Both the position numbers and the translations under genes were made by a program. A stretch of 64,000 nucleotides of DNA, from assembly GCF_002262885.1 (NCBI RefSeq), contig NZ_NKYF01000001.1, forward strand, positions 310,001 to 374,000, given 5' to 3'. The stretch comes from Pseudonocardia sp. MH-G8. Its GTDB lineage: Bacteria; Actinomycetota; Actinomycetes; Mycobacteriales; Pseudonocardiaceae. Shown here piece by piece: positions 42,576 through 52,182 of the stretch. Positions within the stretch are counted from its first letter, which is position 1; the number at the start of each line of letters is the position of its first letter. The notes beneath the pieces are model-generated. The model was given only the letters and a program-made list of their open reading frames with translations. It was not told the DNA's origin and did not search any database.

Positions 42576-42645
42576 CCAAGATCCGAAGTATCGGTTGCCC
42601 ATTGTCGTGCGGACAGCAATGAGCAACCGATACTGCAGATCTTGG
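42576..42645 (+). repeat. Palindromic intergenic repeat, copy 1
   Basis: CCAAGATC (42576-42583) pairs with GATCTTGG (42638-42645), and GTATCGGTTGC (42588-42598) with GCAACCGATAC (42623-42633), around a short CATTG/CAATG stem. It begins 5 bp after the sigma factor stop. Copies 2 and 3 follow at 43579 and 61871. Confidence 0.85.
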
Positions 42646-42681
42646 TGCTCTGACCGGAAACCCGACGCGACAGGAGTGCTC

Positions 42682-43566
42682 GTGCCCGCTGACCCCGCCG
42701 TGACCCACCTCGAGTTCCCCGAGGGGCGGATCGCCTACCGCCTCCTCGGCGACACGGGGCCGCCGGTCGTCCTGCTGCACGGCGGGGGCCTCGACAACAG
42801 CACGCTGACCTGGGGCCGCCTCGCCCGGGAGCTCGCCGTCGGCCACCGCGTCCACTCCCCCGATCTGCCCAAGCACGGCGGCAGCTGGCCGTGGCGCGCC
42901 CTCGCCGACCAGCGCGCACTGGAGGACCTCGTCCCGCGGCTGCTCGACCACTGGGGGCTGCGCTCCGCCACGCTGATCGGGCTCTCCCTCGGCGCGACGA
43001 CCGCGATCGGTGCGGCCCTACGGCACCCGCAGCGCGTCGACCGGCTGGTCCTCACCTCGTCGGGTGGCATCCAGGACCGCGTGCCCGGTGCCGGCCGGCA
43101 CGAGCTGGCGTGGCTGGCGCTGCGCACGCCGCTGTCGCGGCTGATCACCCGCTCGCAGACCGCCGCCACGCTCGCCCGGCACGTGCGCGGCTTCCCGTTC
43201 GCCGACGACGTGCCGGCGCAGGAGCGCGAACGGCTCGTGGCCGGCATCGTCGCGGAGCACCGCGCCAAGCGCGACGGCCACATGTTCAGCGACTGGAACC
43301 GCGTCGAGATCGGCTTCCGCCGCATGCGGACCGACCACCGGCCGGAGCTGCACCGCATCGCCTGCCCCACCCTCGTCCTGCACGGCGCCGCGGACGCCGT
43401 CGTCCCGGTCCGGTACGCGCGCGAGGCCGCGAGCCTGATCCCGGGGGCGCGCCTGGTCGTGGTGGAGGGGGCGAGCCACTCCGCGCCGATGGACCACCCC
43501 ACGCAGGTGGGGGCCGCGGTCCGGGAGTTCCTGGACCAGACGCGGGATGCGGCGCCCGGCGCCTGA
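42682..43566 (+). CDS. Alpha/beta hydrolase
   Basis: 294 residues; GTG 42682 has AGGAG 5 bp upstream. Oxyanion strand VVLLHGGGLDNSTLTW, acid strand VHSPDLPKHGGSW, nucleophile elbow LIGLSLGATTAIGAAL (G-x-S-x-G), late acid/His in HGAADAVVPV and VVEGASHSAPMDHP. The catalytic triad is complete. It is flanked on both sides by copies of the 70-bp palindromic repeat, so the gene is bracketed as a unit. Confidence 0.9.
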   Translation: MPADPAVTHLEFPEGRIAYRLLGDTGPPVVLLHGGGLDNSTLTWGRLARELAVGHRVHSPDLPKHGGSWPWRALADQRALEDLVPRLLDHWGLRSATLIGLSLGATTAIGAALRHPQRVDRLVLTSSGGIQDRVPGAGRHELAWLALRTPLSRLITRSQTAATLARHVRGFPFADDVPAQERERLVAGIVAEHRAKRDGHMFSDWNRVEIGFRRMRTDHRPELHRIACPTLVLHGAADAVVPVRYAREAASLIPGARLVVVEGASHSAPMDHPTQVGAAVREFLDQTRDAAPGA

Positions 43567-43578
43567 GAGGCTCGACCG

Positions 43579-43648
43579 GCAAGATCTCCGGTATCGGTTG
43601 CCCATGGTTGTGATCACAGCAATGAGCAACCGAAACCGCAGATCTTGG
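43579..43648 (+). repeat. Palindromic intergenic repeat, copy 2
   Basis: AAGATC (43581-43586), GTATCGGTTGC (43591-43601), GCAACCGAAAC (43626-43636) and GATCTTGG (43641-43648), in the same orientation as copy 1. It begins 13 bp after the hydrolase stop and faces the tctA stop. Confidence 0.85.
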
Positions 43649-43654
43649 TGCTGC

Positions 43655-45178
43655 TCAGACGCCCACCCGGTCCTTCGGCGGCGCCTCGTCACCGGCGGTG
43701 CGCCGCCTCGTGAGCTTCCGGATCGCCGGCAGCAGGAGCAGCACCGCGATCACCAGGTACACGATCACCGACAGCGGGGTCGAGACCAGCGTCGTGACGT
43801 CGCCCTCGGCGATCTGCAGGGCGCGGCGCAGCTGCAGCTCCGCGTCCGGGCCGAGGATCACGCCGATGATCGCGGGCAGCACCGGGAGCCCGTAGCGGCG
43901 CATGAGGAACCCGACGGCGCCGATCGCGAGCAGCACCAGCAGGTCGACGGGCTGGCCGCTCACCGCGTACGCGCCGACGCAGGCGAAGAACAGGATCCCC
44001 GCGTACAGGTACGGCCGCGGGATGCGCAGCAGCTTCGCCCACACCGGCGCGAGCGGCAGGTTCAGCACCAGCAGCAGCACGAGGCCGATGAACAGGCTGG
44101 CGATGAGCGTCCACACCAGGTCCGGCTCGGTCTCGAACAGCAGCGGGCCGGGCTGGATGCCGAACTGCTGGAACGCCGCCAGCATGACGGCCGCGATCGC
44201 GGTGGTCGGCAGGCCCAGGGTGAGCATCGTGGCGAGCGTGCCCGCCGATGACGCGCTGGCCGCCGCCTCCGGGCCTGCGACGCCCTCGATCGCGCCGGTG
44301 CCGAACTCCTCAGGTCGCCGGGACAGCTTCCGCTCGGCGACGTAGGACATGAAGGTCGACATCTCCGCGCCACCGGCCGGGATCGAGCCGAACGTGAACC
44401 CGATGAACGGCCCGCGCAGCCACGGCTTCCAGGTGCGGCGCAGGTCCTCGCGCGACAGCCAGGGCCGTCCGACCGGGATCGGGCGGTCGACGCTGCGGCG
44501 CAGGTGCGCGGCCACCCACAGCGCCTCGCCCACCGCGAACAGGCCCACCGCGACGATCACCACGTCGATGCCGTCGGCGAGCTGCGGGATGCCGAACGTG
44601 AGGCGCGGCTGCCCGGACAGCGGGTCCAGTCCCACCAGGCCGATCGTCAGGCCGATCGCGAGCGCCGCGAAGCCGCGCACCCGGGAGCTGCCCAGCACCG
44701 ACGTGACGGCCACGAACGCCAGCACCATGATCGCGAAGAAGTCGGGGGCGCCGATGTCGACCGCCACCGACGCGACGAGCGGCGCGAGCAGCACCAGCCC
44801 GAGCGCGCCGAAGATGCCCCCGATGAAGTGGCCGATCGCGGCCGTGGCGAGCGCTTGCGCGCCGCGCCCGGACCGCGCCATCGGGTTGCCCTCGATCGCC
44901 GCCATCACCGAGGCGCTCTCGCCGGGGGTGTTGAGCAGGATCGAGGTGGTCGAGCCGCCGAACATCGCGCCGAAGTAGATGCCCGCGAACAGGATGAACG
45001 CGCCCGTCGGGTCGAACGCGTAGGTGACGGGCAGCAGCAGCGCCACCGCCATCGCCGGCCCGATGCCGGGCAGCACGCCGATGGCCGTGCCCAGCAGCAC
45101 GCCGATCGCCGAGAACAGCAGGTTCCCCGGTGTCAGCGCCTGGCCGAACCCGTCGAGCAGGAGGGTCAGGTTCTCCAT
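43655..45178 (-). CDS. tctA: Tripartite tricarboxylate transporter, large permease TctA
   Basis: 507 residues with about eleven helices. TctA signatures: GNLLFSAIGVLLGTAIGVLPGIGPAMAVALLLP near the start, FAGIYFGAMFGGSTTSILLNTPGE, GFTFGSIPAGGAEMSTFMSY and GLPTTAIAAVMLAAFQQFGI. It forms the main translocation subunit of a solute:cation symporter for citrate-like or other carboxylates. One base separates it from tctB. Confidence 0.95.
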   Translation of the reverse strand: MENLTLLLDGFGQALTPGNLLFSAIGVLLGTAIGVLPGIGPAMAVALLLPVTYAFDPTGAFILFAGIYFGAMFGGSTTSILLNTPGESASVMAAIEGNPMARSGRGAQALATAAIGHFIGGIFGALGLVLLAPLVASVAVDIGAPDFFAIMVLAFVAVTSVLGSSRVRGFAALAIGLTIGLVGLDPLSGQPRLTFGIPQLADGIDVVIVAVGLFAVGEALWVAAHLRRSVDRPIPVGRPWLSREDLRRTWKPWLRGPFIGFTFGSIPAGGAEMSTFMSYVAERKLSRRPEEFGTGAIEGVAGPEAAASASSAGTLATMLTLGLPTTAIAAVMLAAFQQFGIQPGPLLFETEPDLVWTLIASLFIGLVLLLVLNLPLAPVWAKLLRIPRPYLYAGILFFACVGAYAVSGQPVDLLVLLAIGAVGFLMRRYGLPVLPAIIGVILGPDAELQLRRALQIAEGDVTTLVSTPLSVIVYLVIAVLLLLPAIRKLTRRRTAGDEAPPKDRVGV

Positions 45179-45179
45179 C

Positions 45180-45680
45180 TCAGAACACCCCCATGAGCGG
45201 TCCGCCGGGCAGGTCCACGCCGAGCAGCGCGTCGAACACGAGCCAGGTCGCGAGCGAGACGCCCGCGGCGATCAGCAGGTCGCGCGGGAAGGCGCGGGAA
45301 CCCAGCGCGTAGGTGGCGCCCCAGAACAGCACGGTGCCGGCGATCGGCCAGCCGAGCAGCGGGATCAGCGCGGCCGTCGCCACGAGCACCCCGGCGAGCA
45401 TCAACACGGTGCGGACGTCGGTGGGCGCGGTGAGGTCGACGTCCTCGCCCCCTTCCGCGTCGCCGCGCCCGCCGCGCAGCACGTCGAGGGTGAGCAGCAC
45501 GGCCAGCAACAGGAGCAGCAGGCCCAGCAGGACCGGCACGGCGTTCGGCCCGAGCGGGTCGGCGGCGTTGCCGGAGCGCGGCGCGATCGTGACGTCGGCG
45601 AGCACCAGCACGCCCGCGACGAGCAGCAGTGCGGACACGCCCAGCTCGGACCGCTCACGCAGCCACAGGATCGCGGTCAT
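45180..45680 (-). CDS. tctB: Tripartite tricarboxylate transporter, small permease TctB
   Basis: 166 residues with four helices, a polar loop between helices 2 and 3 (GGRGDAEGGEDVDLT) and the TctB-like ending LIAAGVSLATWLVFDALLGVDLPGG. Its ATG overlaps the tctC stop (ATGA). It is the small membrane subunit of the tripartite carrier. Confidence 0.9.
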   Translation of the reverse strand: MTAILWLRERSELGVSALLLVAGVLVLADVTIAPRSGNAADPLGPNAVPVLLGLLLLLLAVLLTLDVLRGGRGDAEGGEDVDLTAPTDVRTVLMLAGVLVATAALIPLLGWPIAGTVLFWGATYALGSRAFPRDLLIAAGVSLATWLVFDALLGVDLPGGPLMGVF

Positions 45681-46666
45681 GCCACCAGCCCCAGGTTGCG
45701 CAGGACGCCGGCGACCCGGTCGTTCTCAGCGGCCAGGAAGGCGCCGAAATCGTCGCCGGGCAGGTAGGCGTCCTGCCAGCCGTTGCGTGCGAGCGCCTCC
45801 GCCCACTCCGGGGACTCCCTCAGCGCGGTGAACGCCGCCACCAGCTCGGCGCGGTCCTCCTCGCTCAGCCCGGGCGGAGCCACGACGCCGCGCCAGTTCG
45901 TGAACTCCACGTCGACGCCCGCCTCCTTCAACGTCGGCGCGTCGACGCCGGGGACGCGCTGCGGGGCGGTCACCGCCAGCACCCGCAGCTCGCCTGCCTC
46001 GATCTGGTCGGCGTACTCGCCCAGACCGGAGACGCCGAACGCGACCTTCCCGCCGAGCACCGCGGCCAGCAGCTCGCCGCCGCCGTCGTAGGAGACGTAG
46101 TTGACCGCGCGCGGGTCGATCCCGGCGCCCTCGGCCATGAGCATCGGCGCGAGGTGGTCCGGGCCGCCCGGGCTGGAGCCGCCGCCGACGGGCACCGCAC
46201 CCGGATCGGCCCGCCACAGCGCGAGCAGGTCCTCGACCGTGCGCAGCGGCGAGTCCTTGCCGACGACCACGATCTCGGTCTCCTCGGTCAACCGCGCGAT
46301 CGGCGTGGTGTCGGTGAGGGTGGCCGGCGACTCGTTCGTGTACACCGAGCCGACCACGCCCAGCCCCATGGACATGACGAGCCGGTCGTTGCCGCTCTCG
46401 TTGACCGTGCGGCCCAGCCCGACCGTGCCGCCCGCGCCCGGGAGGTTGAACACCTCCACGGCGCCGGTGAGGCCCGCGTCCTCCATCGCCTTCGCCGCCG
46501 TGCGCGCGGTGATGTCGTAGCCGCCGCCCGGTGCGTTGGGCACCAGGACGCGCAGGCCGCGCAGCTGGGTGCCGTCGCCGCCACCGGTGAGCCCGCCGAT
46601 CAGTGGCGGTACCAGCAGCACCGCGGCCAACGCCGCGATCACCGCGGCCACACTCCGCGTGCGCAT
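45677..46666 (-). CDS. tctC: Tripartite tricarboxylate transporter, solute-binding protein TctC
   Basis: 329 residues; ATG 46666 follows GGAGAGGGAGG. A signal peptide (MRTRSVAAVIAALAAVLLVP) leads to a Bug/TctC-type binding protein: LVPNAPGGGYDITARTAAKAM, FNLPGAGGTVGLGR, GLGEYADQIEAGELRVLAV, TNWRGVVAPPGLSEEDR. It captures the carboxylate outside the membrane and delivers it to TctAB. It diverges from a CitA-like kinase, its probable regulator. Confidence 0.93.
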   Translation of the reverse strand: MRTRSVAAVIAALAAVLLVPPLIGGLTGGGDGTQLRGLRVLVPNAPGGGYDITARTAAKAMEDAGLTGAVEVFNLPGAGGTVGLGRTVNESGNDRLVMSMGLGVVGSVYTNESPATLTDTTPIARLTEETEIVVVGKDSPLRTVEDLLALWRADPGAVPVGGGSSPGGPDHLAPMLMAEGAGIDPRAVNYVSYDGGGELLAAVLGGKVAFGVSGLGEYADQIEAGELRVLAVTAPQRVPGVDAPTLKEAGVDVEFTNWRGVVAPPGLSEEDRAELVAAFTALRESPEWAEALARNGWQDAYLPGDDFGAFLAAENDRVAGVLRNLGLVA

Positions 46667-46806
46667 GTGCCTCCCTCTCCGTCGAGGTCCGTCGTGGCGC
46701 ACATCGTGGATCGCCGGCACGACGGTGTCTGCCTTGGTCGCACATCGGTCGTTGTGGTCGTTGTGGTCACGGCAGTTCCGCCGCGTCCCGTGAGACCCTC
46801 CCGTCC
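46667..46806. promoter_or_regulatory. tct / two-component divergent promoter region
   Basis: This 140-bp gap between tctC and the kinase gene carries a tandem direct repeat TCGTTGTGG-TCGTTGTGG at about 46749-46766. CitB-type response regulators often bind direct repeats, so this is a candidate site for activating tctCBA. Confidence 0.4.
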
Positions 46807-48369
46807 GTGTCGAAGACGCTGGCGCGGCAGTTCCTGGGCTGGCAACTCGGGATCGTCGGGCTGCTGCTCGTCGCCGTCACCGCGCTCGCGGTCGTGCAGT
46901 CGAACGCGGCGTTCCGGGAGACGCAGGGGCGGCGGATGCTGTCGGTGGCGGAGGACGTGGCGGCCACCGCCGGTGTGCGGGCGAGTCTCGCCGCCCGCTC
47001 CTACGGCCCGTTGCCCGCGCTCGGCACCAGCGCCCGCAACCTCTCGGGCGCCGACGAGATCGTGATCGCCGACGCCGGTCTCGTCGTGCGCAGCGCGGCG
47101 GACCCGGCCGAGGTCGGCGAGCCCTTCCCTGCCGGGGAGAGCACGGCGCCGGCGGGGCGGGCCTGGGTCGGCAACCCGGACGGGAGCACCGTCGTCGCGC
47201 ACGTGCCGGTGCTGGACGACCGGGGCCGGGTGGTCGGGCTCGTCGCGGCCCGCGCCGAGGCGCCGTCGCTGCTCAGCGGGCTGCTCGCGGCTCCCGCGCC
47301 CGCCGCGGCGCTGGTGGGCGTCGCGGTCGTGCTGGGGGTGGCGGGCTCGCTGCTGCTGGCGCGGCGGGTGCGCCGCCAGACCCTCGGTCTGGAGCCGGCG
47401 GAGATCGTGGAGCTGGTGCAGCGCCGGGAGGCCATGCTGCTGGGCGTGAAGGAGGGGGTGCTCGGCCTGGACGGCGCGCACCGGATCACGCTGCGCAACG
47501 CGGCCGCCGCCGAACTGCTCGGCATCGGCGCCGTCGGGGCCCGGGTCGACGAGCTCGACCTGGACGAGCGGCTGCGCGACGTGCTCACCGGCGCCGCGGT
47601 CGGCGAGGACCAGGTGGTGCTGCACGGCAGCCGCGTGCTGGTGCTGAACCGGATGCCGGTGGTGGTCGACGGGGCCCCGGTCGGCGCGGTCGTCACGCTG
47701 CGGGACCGCACCGAGCTCGCCACCCTGGAGGACCGCCTCGACGCCTCGCGCCACGTCACCGACACCCTGCGCGCGCAGGCGCACGAGTTCACCAACCGGC
47801 TGCACACGATCGCCGGGCTCACCGAGCTGGGCGAGCACGAGGAGGTGCGCCGCTTCGTGGCGGGCGTCGTGGCGGGCTCGGACCAGTGGCGCCGGGAGGT
47901 CACCACGCGCGTCGGCGACGCGGCCGTGGCCGCCCTGCTGGTGGCCAAGGCGAGCCTCGCCACCGAACGCGGGGCACAGCTGCGGCTCGCCCCCGACAGC
48001 CGCCTCGACGCCGTCGACCGCTCGCGGGACCCGGCGCTGTCCGCCGACCTGGTCACGGTCGTGGGCAACCTCGTCGACAACGCCCTGGACGCCGCGGGCG
48101 CGGGCTGGGTGGAGATCGGCTTCGACGGGGAGGGGGACGCCGTGCGCGTGACGGTGCGCGACTCCGGCCCGGGGGTGGCGTCGGAGCTGGTGGAGGAGGT
48201 CTTCCGGCACGGTTTCAGCACCAAGGCCGCCGAGCACGACGCCGGGGGCCGAGGGCTCGGGTTGGCGCTGGCCCGGCAGGTCTGCCTGCGGCGCGGCGGG
48301 TCGATCACCCTGCGCAACGACGGCGGCGCCGAGTTCACCGCGTGCCTGCCGCTGGCGGTGACCGCCTGA
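46807..48369 (+). CDS. CitA/DcuS-type sensor histidine kinase
   Basis: 520 residues from GTG 46807. Helix 1 (about 12-30), an extracytoplasmic CitA-like sensor domain (to about 165), helix 2 (AAALVGVAVVLGVAGSLLLA), a PAS domain (GVKEGVLGLDGAHRITLRNA onward), the phospho-acceptor His in RAQAHEFTNRLHTIAGL, and the ATPase domain (NLVDNALDAAG; GGRGLGLALARQVCLRRGG). It most likely senses the carboxylate carried by the divergent TctCBA system. TGATG overlap with the response regulator. Confidence 0.93.
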   Translation: MSKTLARQFLGWQLGIVGLLLVAVTALAVVQSNAAFRETQGRRMLSVAEDVAATAGVRASLAARSYGPLPALGTSARNLSGADEIVIADAGLVVRSAADPAEVGEPFPAGESTAPAGRAWVGNPDGSTVVAHVPVLDDRGRVVGLVAARAEAPSLLSGLLAAPAPAAALVGVAVVLGVAGSLLLARRVRRQTLGLEPAEIVELVQRREAMLLGVKEGVLGLDGAHRITLRNAAAAELLGIGAVGARVDELDLDERLRDVLTGAAVGEDQVVLHGSRVLVLNRMPVVVDGAPVGAVVTLRDRTELATLEDRLDASRHVTDTLRAQAHEFTNRLHTIAGLTELGEHEEVRRFVAGVVAGSDQWRREVTTRVGDAAVAALLVAKASLATERGAQLRLAPDSRLDAVDRSRDPALSADLVTVVGNLVDNALDAAGAGWVEIGFDGEGDAVRVTVRDSGPGVASELVEEVFRHGFSTKAAEHDAGGRGLGLALARQVCLRRGGSITLRNDGGAEFTACLPLAVTA

Positions 48370-49037
48370 TGCGCGTGCTCGTCGTCGACGACGACTTCAT
48401 GGTCGCCCGCGTGCACAGCGGGTACGTCGCGCGGATCCCCGGCTGCGAGGTGGCCGGTGTCGCCCACACCGCGGCCGACACCGTCCGGCTGGCCGTGCAG
48501 CTGCGCCCCGACCTCGTGCTGCTGGACGTCTACCTGCCCGACCGCTCCGGGATCGAGGTGCTGCGCGAGCTGCGCACCGGCGCGCCCGACGACCCGTTCG
48601 TGCTGGTCATCACCGCCGCCGACGACCCGGCGACGGTGACGGCGGCCCTGCACGGCGGCGCCACGCACTACCTGGTGAAGCCGTTCGACGCCGCCGCGCT
48701 GCGCGAGCACGTCGAGCGGGTGGCGCGGGTGCGCGGGCGCCTGGCCGGGCTGTCCCGGGCGGCGCAGGACGACATCGACAGCGTCTTCGGCGGCCGCCAC
48801 GGCGCCACCACCCGGCTACCCAAGGGCCTCACCGGGCCCACCGCGCAGCTCGTCGAGCGCGTGCTGCGCGAGCACGACGGGGACCTGTCCGCCGCCGAGT
48901 GCGCGGAGCTGACGGAGCTGTCGCGGGTGAGCGCGCGCCGCTACCTGGAGCACTTCGTGGCGACCGGCGCAGCGACCGTGCGCCTGCGCTACGGCGGGAC
49001 GGGTCGCCCGGAACGGCGCTACCGCCGCAGCGGCTGA
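48369..49037 (+). CDS. CitB/DcuR-type response regulator
   Basis: 222 residues. The receiver domain has the acidic pocket VVDDDF, the phosphorylated Asp in LVLLDVYLPDRSG, T/S in LVITAADDP and the Lys in HYLVKPF. A C-terminal helix-turn-helix (LSAAECAELTELSRVSARRYLEHFV) is of the CitB type. Paired with the upstream kinase, it should activate the tct genes. Confidence 0.93.
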   Translation: MRVLVVDDDFMVARVHSGYVARIPGCEVAGVAHTAADTVRLAVQLRPDLVLLDVYLPDRSGIEVLRELRTGAPDDPFVLVITAADDPATVTAALHGGATHYLVKPFDAAALREHVERVARVRGRLAGLSRAAQDDIDSVFGGRHGATTRLPKGLTGPTAQLVERVLREHDGDLSAAECAELTELSRVSARRYLEHFVATGAATVRLRYGGTGRPERRYRRSG

Positions 49038-49114
49038 CCGCCCGACGGTGTGTGCGGTGGCCCGGTAGGGCTGACGTAGGGTCCGGACGTCTGATGTTCG
49101 TACTCGGGGGGCAC

Positions 49115-50398
49115 GTGATTCAGCGACGGGAATTCCTGCGCGTCGCAGGGCTCGGGGCGCTGGCCGGCGCGGGCCTCGCCGGCTGCGGCAGCGCGGGCGA
49201 CGGGCCCGACGGGGACCTGCGGCTGGTGCTGTGCAACCACGTGTGGACCAGCGCGATCCGGGAGCGGATTCCGGAGTTCGAGCAGCTCAGCGGGCGTCGC
49301 GTGGTCGTCTCGACGATGACGGCCGACCAGCTGTCGTCCACCTACAACGTCAAGCTGAACGCGAGCGCGCCCGACGTCGACGTGATGATGTACCGGCCGC
49401 TGCAGGAGCAGCTGCTGTTCGCCCGCAACGGCTGGCTGGCCGACCTCACCGACCTCGTGTCCGGCGACGCCGGCTACGACTGGTCCGATGTGCAGGAGGG
49501 CGCCCGGGAGCGGGTGACCACCGAGGGCCGGGTGTTCGGCGTCCCGATCGTCACCGAGCGGCCCACGCTCTACTACCGGCGCGACCTCGTGCCCGACGGT
49601 CCGCCCGCCACGCTCGAGGAGCTCCACGACACGGCGATGCGGCTGCACGACCCCGCGGGCGGGATGACCGGCTTCGCCGGGCGCGGGCAGCGCAACTTCG
49701 CCGTGACCATGTTCTCCAGCTACCTGTACTCGTTCGGCGGCGACTTCGTCGCCGACGGGCGCTCGGGCATCGCGGCGCCGGAGGCGATCGCGGCCTACTC
49801 CTACTACGGCGGCCTGCTGCGCGAGGCCGGCCCGCTCGGCGTCTCGAACATGAGCCTCGAGCAGATCACGCCGATCTTCGCCCAGGGCCGGGCCGCGTTC
49901 GCGATCGACGCCGACTCCGTCTACCTCAACTTCGTCGACCCGGACACCTCCCTGGTGGGTGACCGCACCGGGTTCGCCCCCTTCCCCGCCGGTCCGGCGG
50001 GCTCGCGCCCGTTCAACATCGCGTCGTGGGGACTCGCGGTCAACGCGTTCTCCGAGCGGCGCGACGCCGCGTGGGAGTTCCTGCGCTGGGCCACGAGCCC
50101 GGACACCGTGCTCGCGCTGCAGCGGGCGGGCGTGCCCGGCGCGCGGGACTCGGCCTGGCAGGACCCGGACGCGGGCGCGGCGTTCCCGCCCGACCTCGCC
50201 GCGTCGATGGTGGCCGGCAGCGCCACCGGCGTGCCCCGCGACCGGCCCGACGTCGTGCAGGTCGGGCGCGCCCGCGACATCGTCGGGCGCCCGATGGTGG
50301 CCGCCATCGTCGGCGAGGACGTCGAGGCCGCGGCCCGCGACGCGTCGGAGGAGTTCGACGAGTTCCTGGTCCGCGACGCCCGGCAGCGCCGGATCTAA
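49115..50398 (+). CDS. Sugar ABC transporter substrate-binding lipoprotein (family 1)
   Basis: 427 residues; GTG 49115 sits behind GGGGGG (ATG 49094 is an alternative). The Tat-type signal RREFLRVAGLGALAGAGLAGC contains both RR and a lipobox, so it is exported folded and lipidated. Family 1 binding-protein features: GRRVVVSTMTADQ, PDVDVMMYRPLQEQLLFARN, VFGVPIVTERPTLYYRRDLV, PFNIASWGLAVNAFSERRDA. The first gene of an importer that feeds the ManD dehydratase downstream, so a hexuronate or aldonate-type sugar is likely. Confidence 0.92.
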   Translation: MIQRREFLRVAGLGALAGAGLAGCGSAGDGPDGDLRLVLCNHVWTSAIRERIPEFEQLSGRRVVVSTMTADQLSSTYNVKLNASAPDVDVMMYRPLQEQLLFARNGWLADLTDLVSGDAGYDWSDVQEGARERVTTEGRVFGVPIVTERPTLYYRRDLVPDGPPATLEELHDTAMRLHDPAGGMTGFAGRGQRNFAVTMFSSYLYSFGGDFVADGRSGIAAPEAIAAYSYYGGLLREAGPLGVSNMSLEQITPIFAQGRAAFAIDADSVYLNFVDPDTSLVGDRTGFAPFPAGPAGSRPFNIASWGLAVNAFSERRDAAWEFLRWATSPDTVLALQRAGVPGARDSAWQDPDAGAAFPPDLAASMVAGSATGVPRDRPDVVQVGRARDIVGRPMVAAIVGEDVEAAARDASEEFDEFLVRDARQRRI

Positions 50399-50410
50399 GG
50401 AGAGGATCTA

Positions 50411-51304
50411 GTGGCGCTCACCCTCGAACAGGAGAACCGCCGGCTGAAGTGGACGATGATCAGTCCGGCCGTGCTGTTCATCGGCCTGATGATCGTCTTC
50501 CCGCTCGCGTACACGGTGTGGCTGAGCACCACCGACGCGTTCGGCGCCGTCAACGCCGACACGAGCTTCCTCGGCCTCACGAACTACGCCGACGCCCTCG
50601 GCGACACCCGCCGGTTCTGGCCCGCCGTCTTGCGCACGGCCGTGTTCACGGTGGCCGCCGTCGTGCTCGAACTGGTGCTCGGGCTGGCGCTGGCGATGCT
50701 GCTGCGCCGCCCGTTCCGCGGGATGCGCTGGGTGCGCACGATCCTGATGATCCCGCTGCTCGCCACGCCGGTGGCGGTCGGCGTGCTGTGGCTGCTCATC
50801 CTCGACCCGACCGTCGGCATCGCCAACGCGATCCTCGGGCTCGTCGGGATCCCGCCGCAGCCGTTCCTCGGATCGGTCACCCAGTCCCTGCCCACGCTGG
50901 TGCTCATCGACGTCTGGCAGTGGACGCCGATGATGACGCTGCTGCTGCTCGCCGGGCTCACCACGTTGCCCGAGGAGCCGGAGGAGGCGGCGCTGGTGGA
51001 CGGCGCCAGCGCCTGGCAGCGGTTCCGCCTCGTCACGCTGCCGATGCTCGGCACCACGATCGTCACGGCGCTCGTGCTGCGCAGCGTCGACGCGCTGAAG
51101 ACCTTCGACCTGATCTACGCCACCAAGGGCGCGGGCGGGGGCTCCAGCTTCGAGGCCGAGACCCTCAACGTCTACGCCTACGGCCTCACCTTCGACTACC
51201 AGGAGTACGGCCTCGCCGCGGCCGTGCTCGTCGTGTTCACGATCCTGATCATCGGGATCGTCGTCGCCCTGCGCGTCCGCTCCTCCGAGAAGGCCGGATC
51301 ATGA
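50411..51304 (+). CDS. Sugar ABC transporter permease, MalF type
   Basis: 297 residues, six helices. The EAA loop reads EEAALVDGASAWQRFRLVTLP, the contact with the ATPase. It starts 12 bp after the binding protein gene behind GGAGAGG and overlaps the second permease by 4 bp (ATGA). Confidence 0.93.
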   Translation: MALTLEQENRRLKWTMISPAVLFIGLMIVFPLAYTVWLSTTDAFGAVNADTSFLGLTNYADALGDTRRFWPAVLRTAVFTVAAVVLELVLGLALAMLLRRPFRGMRWVRTILMIPLLATPVAVGVLWLLILDPTVGIANAILGLVGIPPQPFLGSVTQSLPTLVLIDVWQWTPMMTLLLLAGLTTLPEEPEEAALVDGASAWQRFRLVTLPMLGTTIVTALVLRSVDALKTFDLIYATKGAGGGSSFEAETLNVYAYGLTFDYQEYGLAAAVLVVFTILIIGIVVALRVRSSEKAGS

Positions 51305-52170
51305 CCGCCACCCTGTCCGAGCCCGCGACGGCCACGCCCGTGCCGCGCGCCGCCGACCCGCGCAAGCGCCGGGTGGAGCGCCTGCGGCTCGCCGCGGTCG
51401 TGCTCGTGAGCCTGGTGTTCGCGCTGCCGCTGGTCTGGATGGTGCTGGCCGCGTTCAAGACCAACGTGCAGATCGGCAACACCGCCGACGCGATCGTCTT
51501 CTCGCCCACGCTGCAGAACTTCCGCACCGTCTTCGAGCAGGGCGTGTTCCTGCCCGCGATGCTCAACTCGGCCATCGTGGCCGTGGTGTCGACCGTGCTC
51601 TCGGCGCTGGTCGCGGTTCCCGCGGCGTGGGCGATCGGGCGGTTCGGGATGCACCGCGCGGGCGGCTGGGTGCTGATCGCCCGCATCATCCCGGCGATCT
51701 CGCTGCTGGTGCCCTGGTACTACGTGTTCGCGCAGCTGGAGCTGGTCGGCGGCTACACCGTGCTGGTGGCGAGCCACATGTTCGTCTCGGTACCGCTGAT
51801 CACCTGGATCATGATCGGCTTCTTCGAGGGCCTGCCGGTGGAGCTGGAGGAAGCCGGGCGGGTGGACGGGCTCTCGGCGTTCGGGGCGTTCCTGCGGATC
51901 TCGCTGCCGCTCGCGACGGCCGGCACGGCCACCGCGTGCGTCCTGGCCACGGTGTTCAGCTGGAACAACTTCATCTTCGCGCTGATCCTCTCCGACGAGA
52001 CGACCAAGACGCTGCCGGTGGCGCTGTTCAACTTCATCTCCTACGCCAGCGTCGACTGGGGCGGGCTGATGGCCGCGTCCACGCTGATGAGCCTCCCCGT
52101 CGTGCTCGCCGCCGTCTTCGGGCAGCGCTACCTCGTCGCCGGCCTCACGGCCGGTGCCACCAAGGGATAG
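51301..52170 (+). CDS. Sugar ABC transporter permease, MalG type
   Basis: 289 residues, six helices, with the EAA loop EEAGRVDGLSAFGAFLRISL. The N-terminal 30 residues are a basic cytosolic tail. No ATP-binding subunit follows; the next gene is the dehydratase, 12 bp on, so a shared ATPase elsewhere (MsmX/MsiK-like) must energise the importer. Confidence 0.93.
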   Translation: MTATLSEPATATPVPRAADPRKRRVERLRLAAVVLVSLVFALPLVWMVLAAFKTNVQIGNTADAIVFSPTLQNFRTVFEQGVFLPAMLNSAIVAVVSTVLSALVAVPAAWAIGRFGMHRAGGWVLIARIIPAISLLVPWYYVFAQLELVGGYTVLVASHMFVSVPLITWIMIGFFEGLPVELEEAGRVDGLSAFGAFLRISLPLATAGTATACVLATVFSWNNFIFALILSDETTKTLPVALFNFISYASVDWGGLMAASTLMSLPVVLAAVFGQRYLVAGLTAGATKG

Positions 52171-52182
52171 GAAGGGACCCCC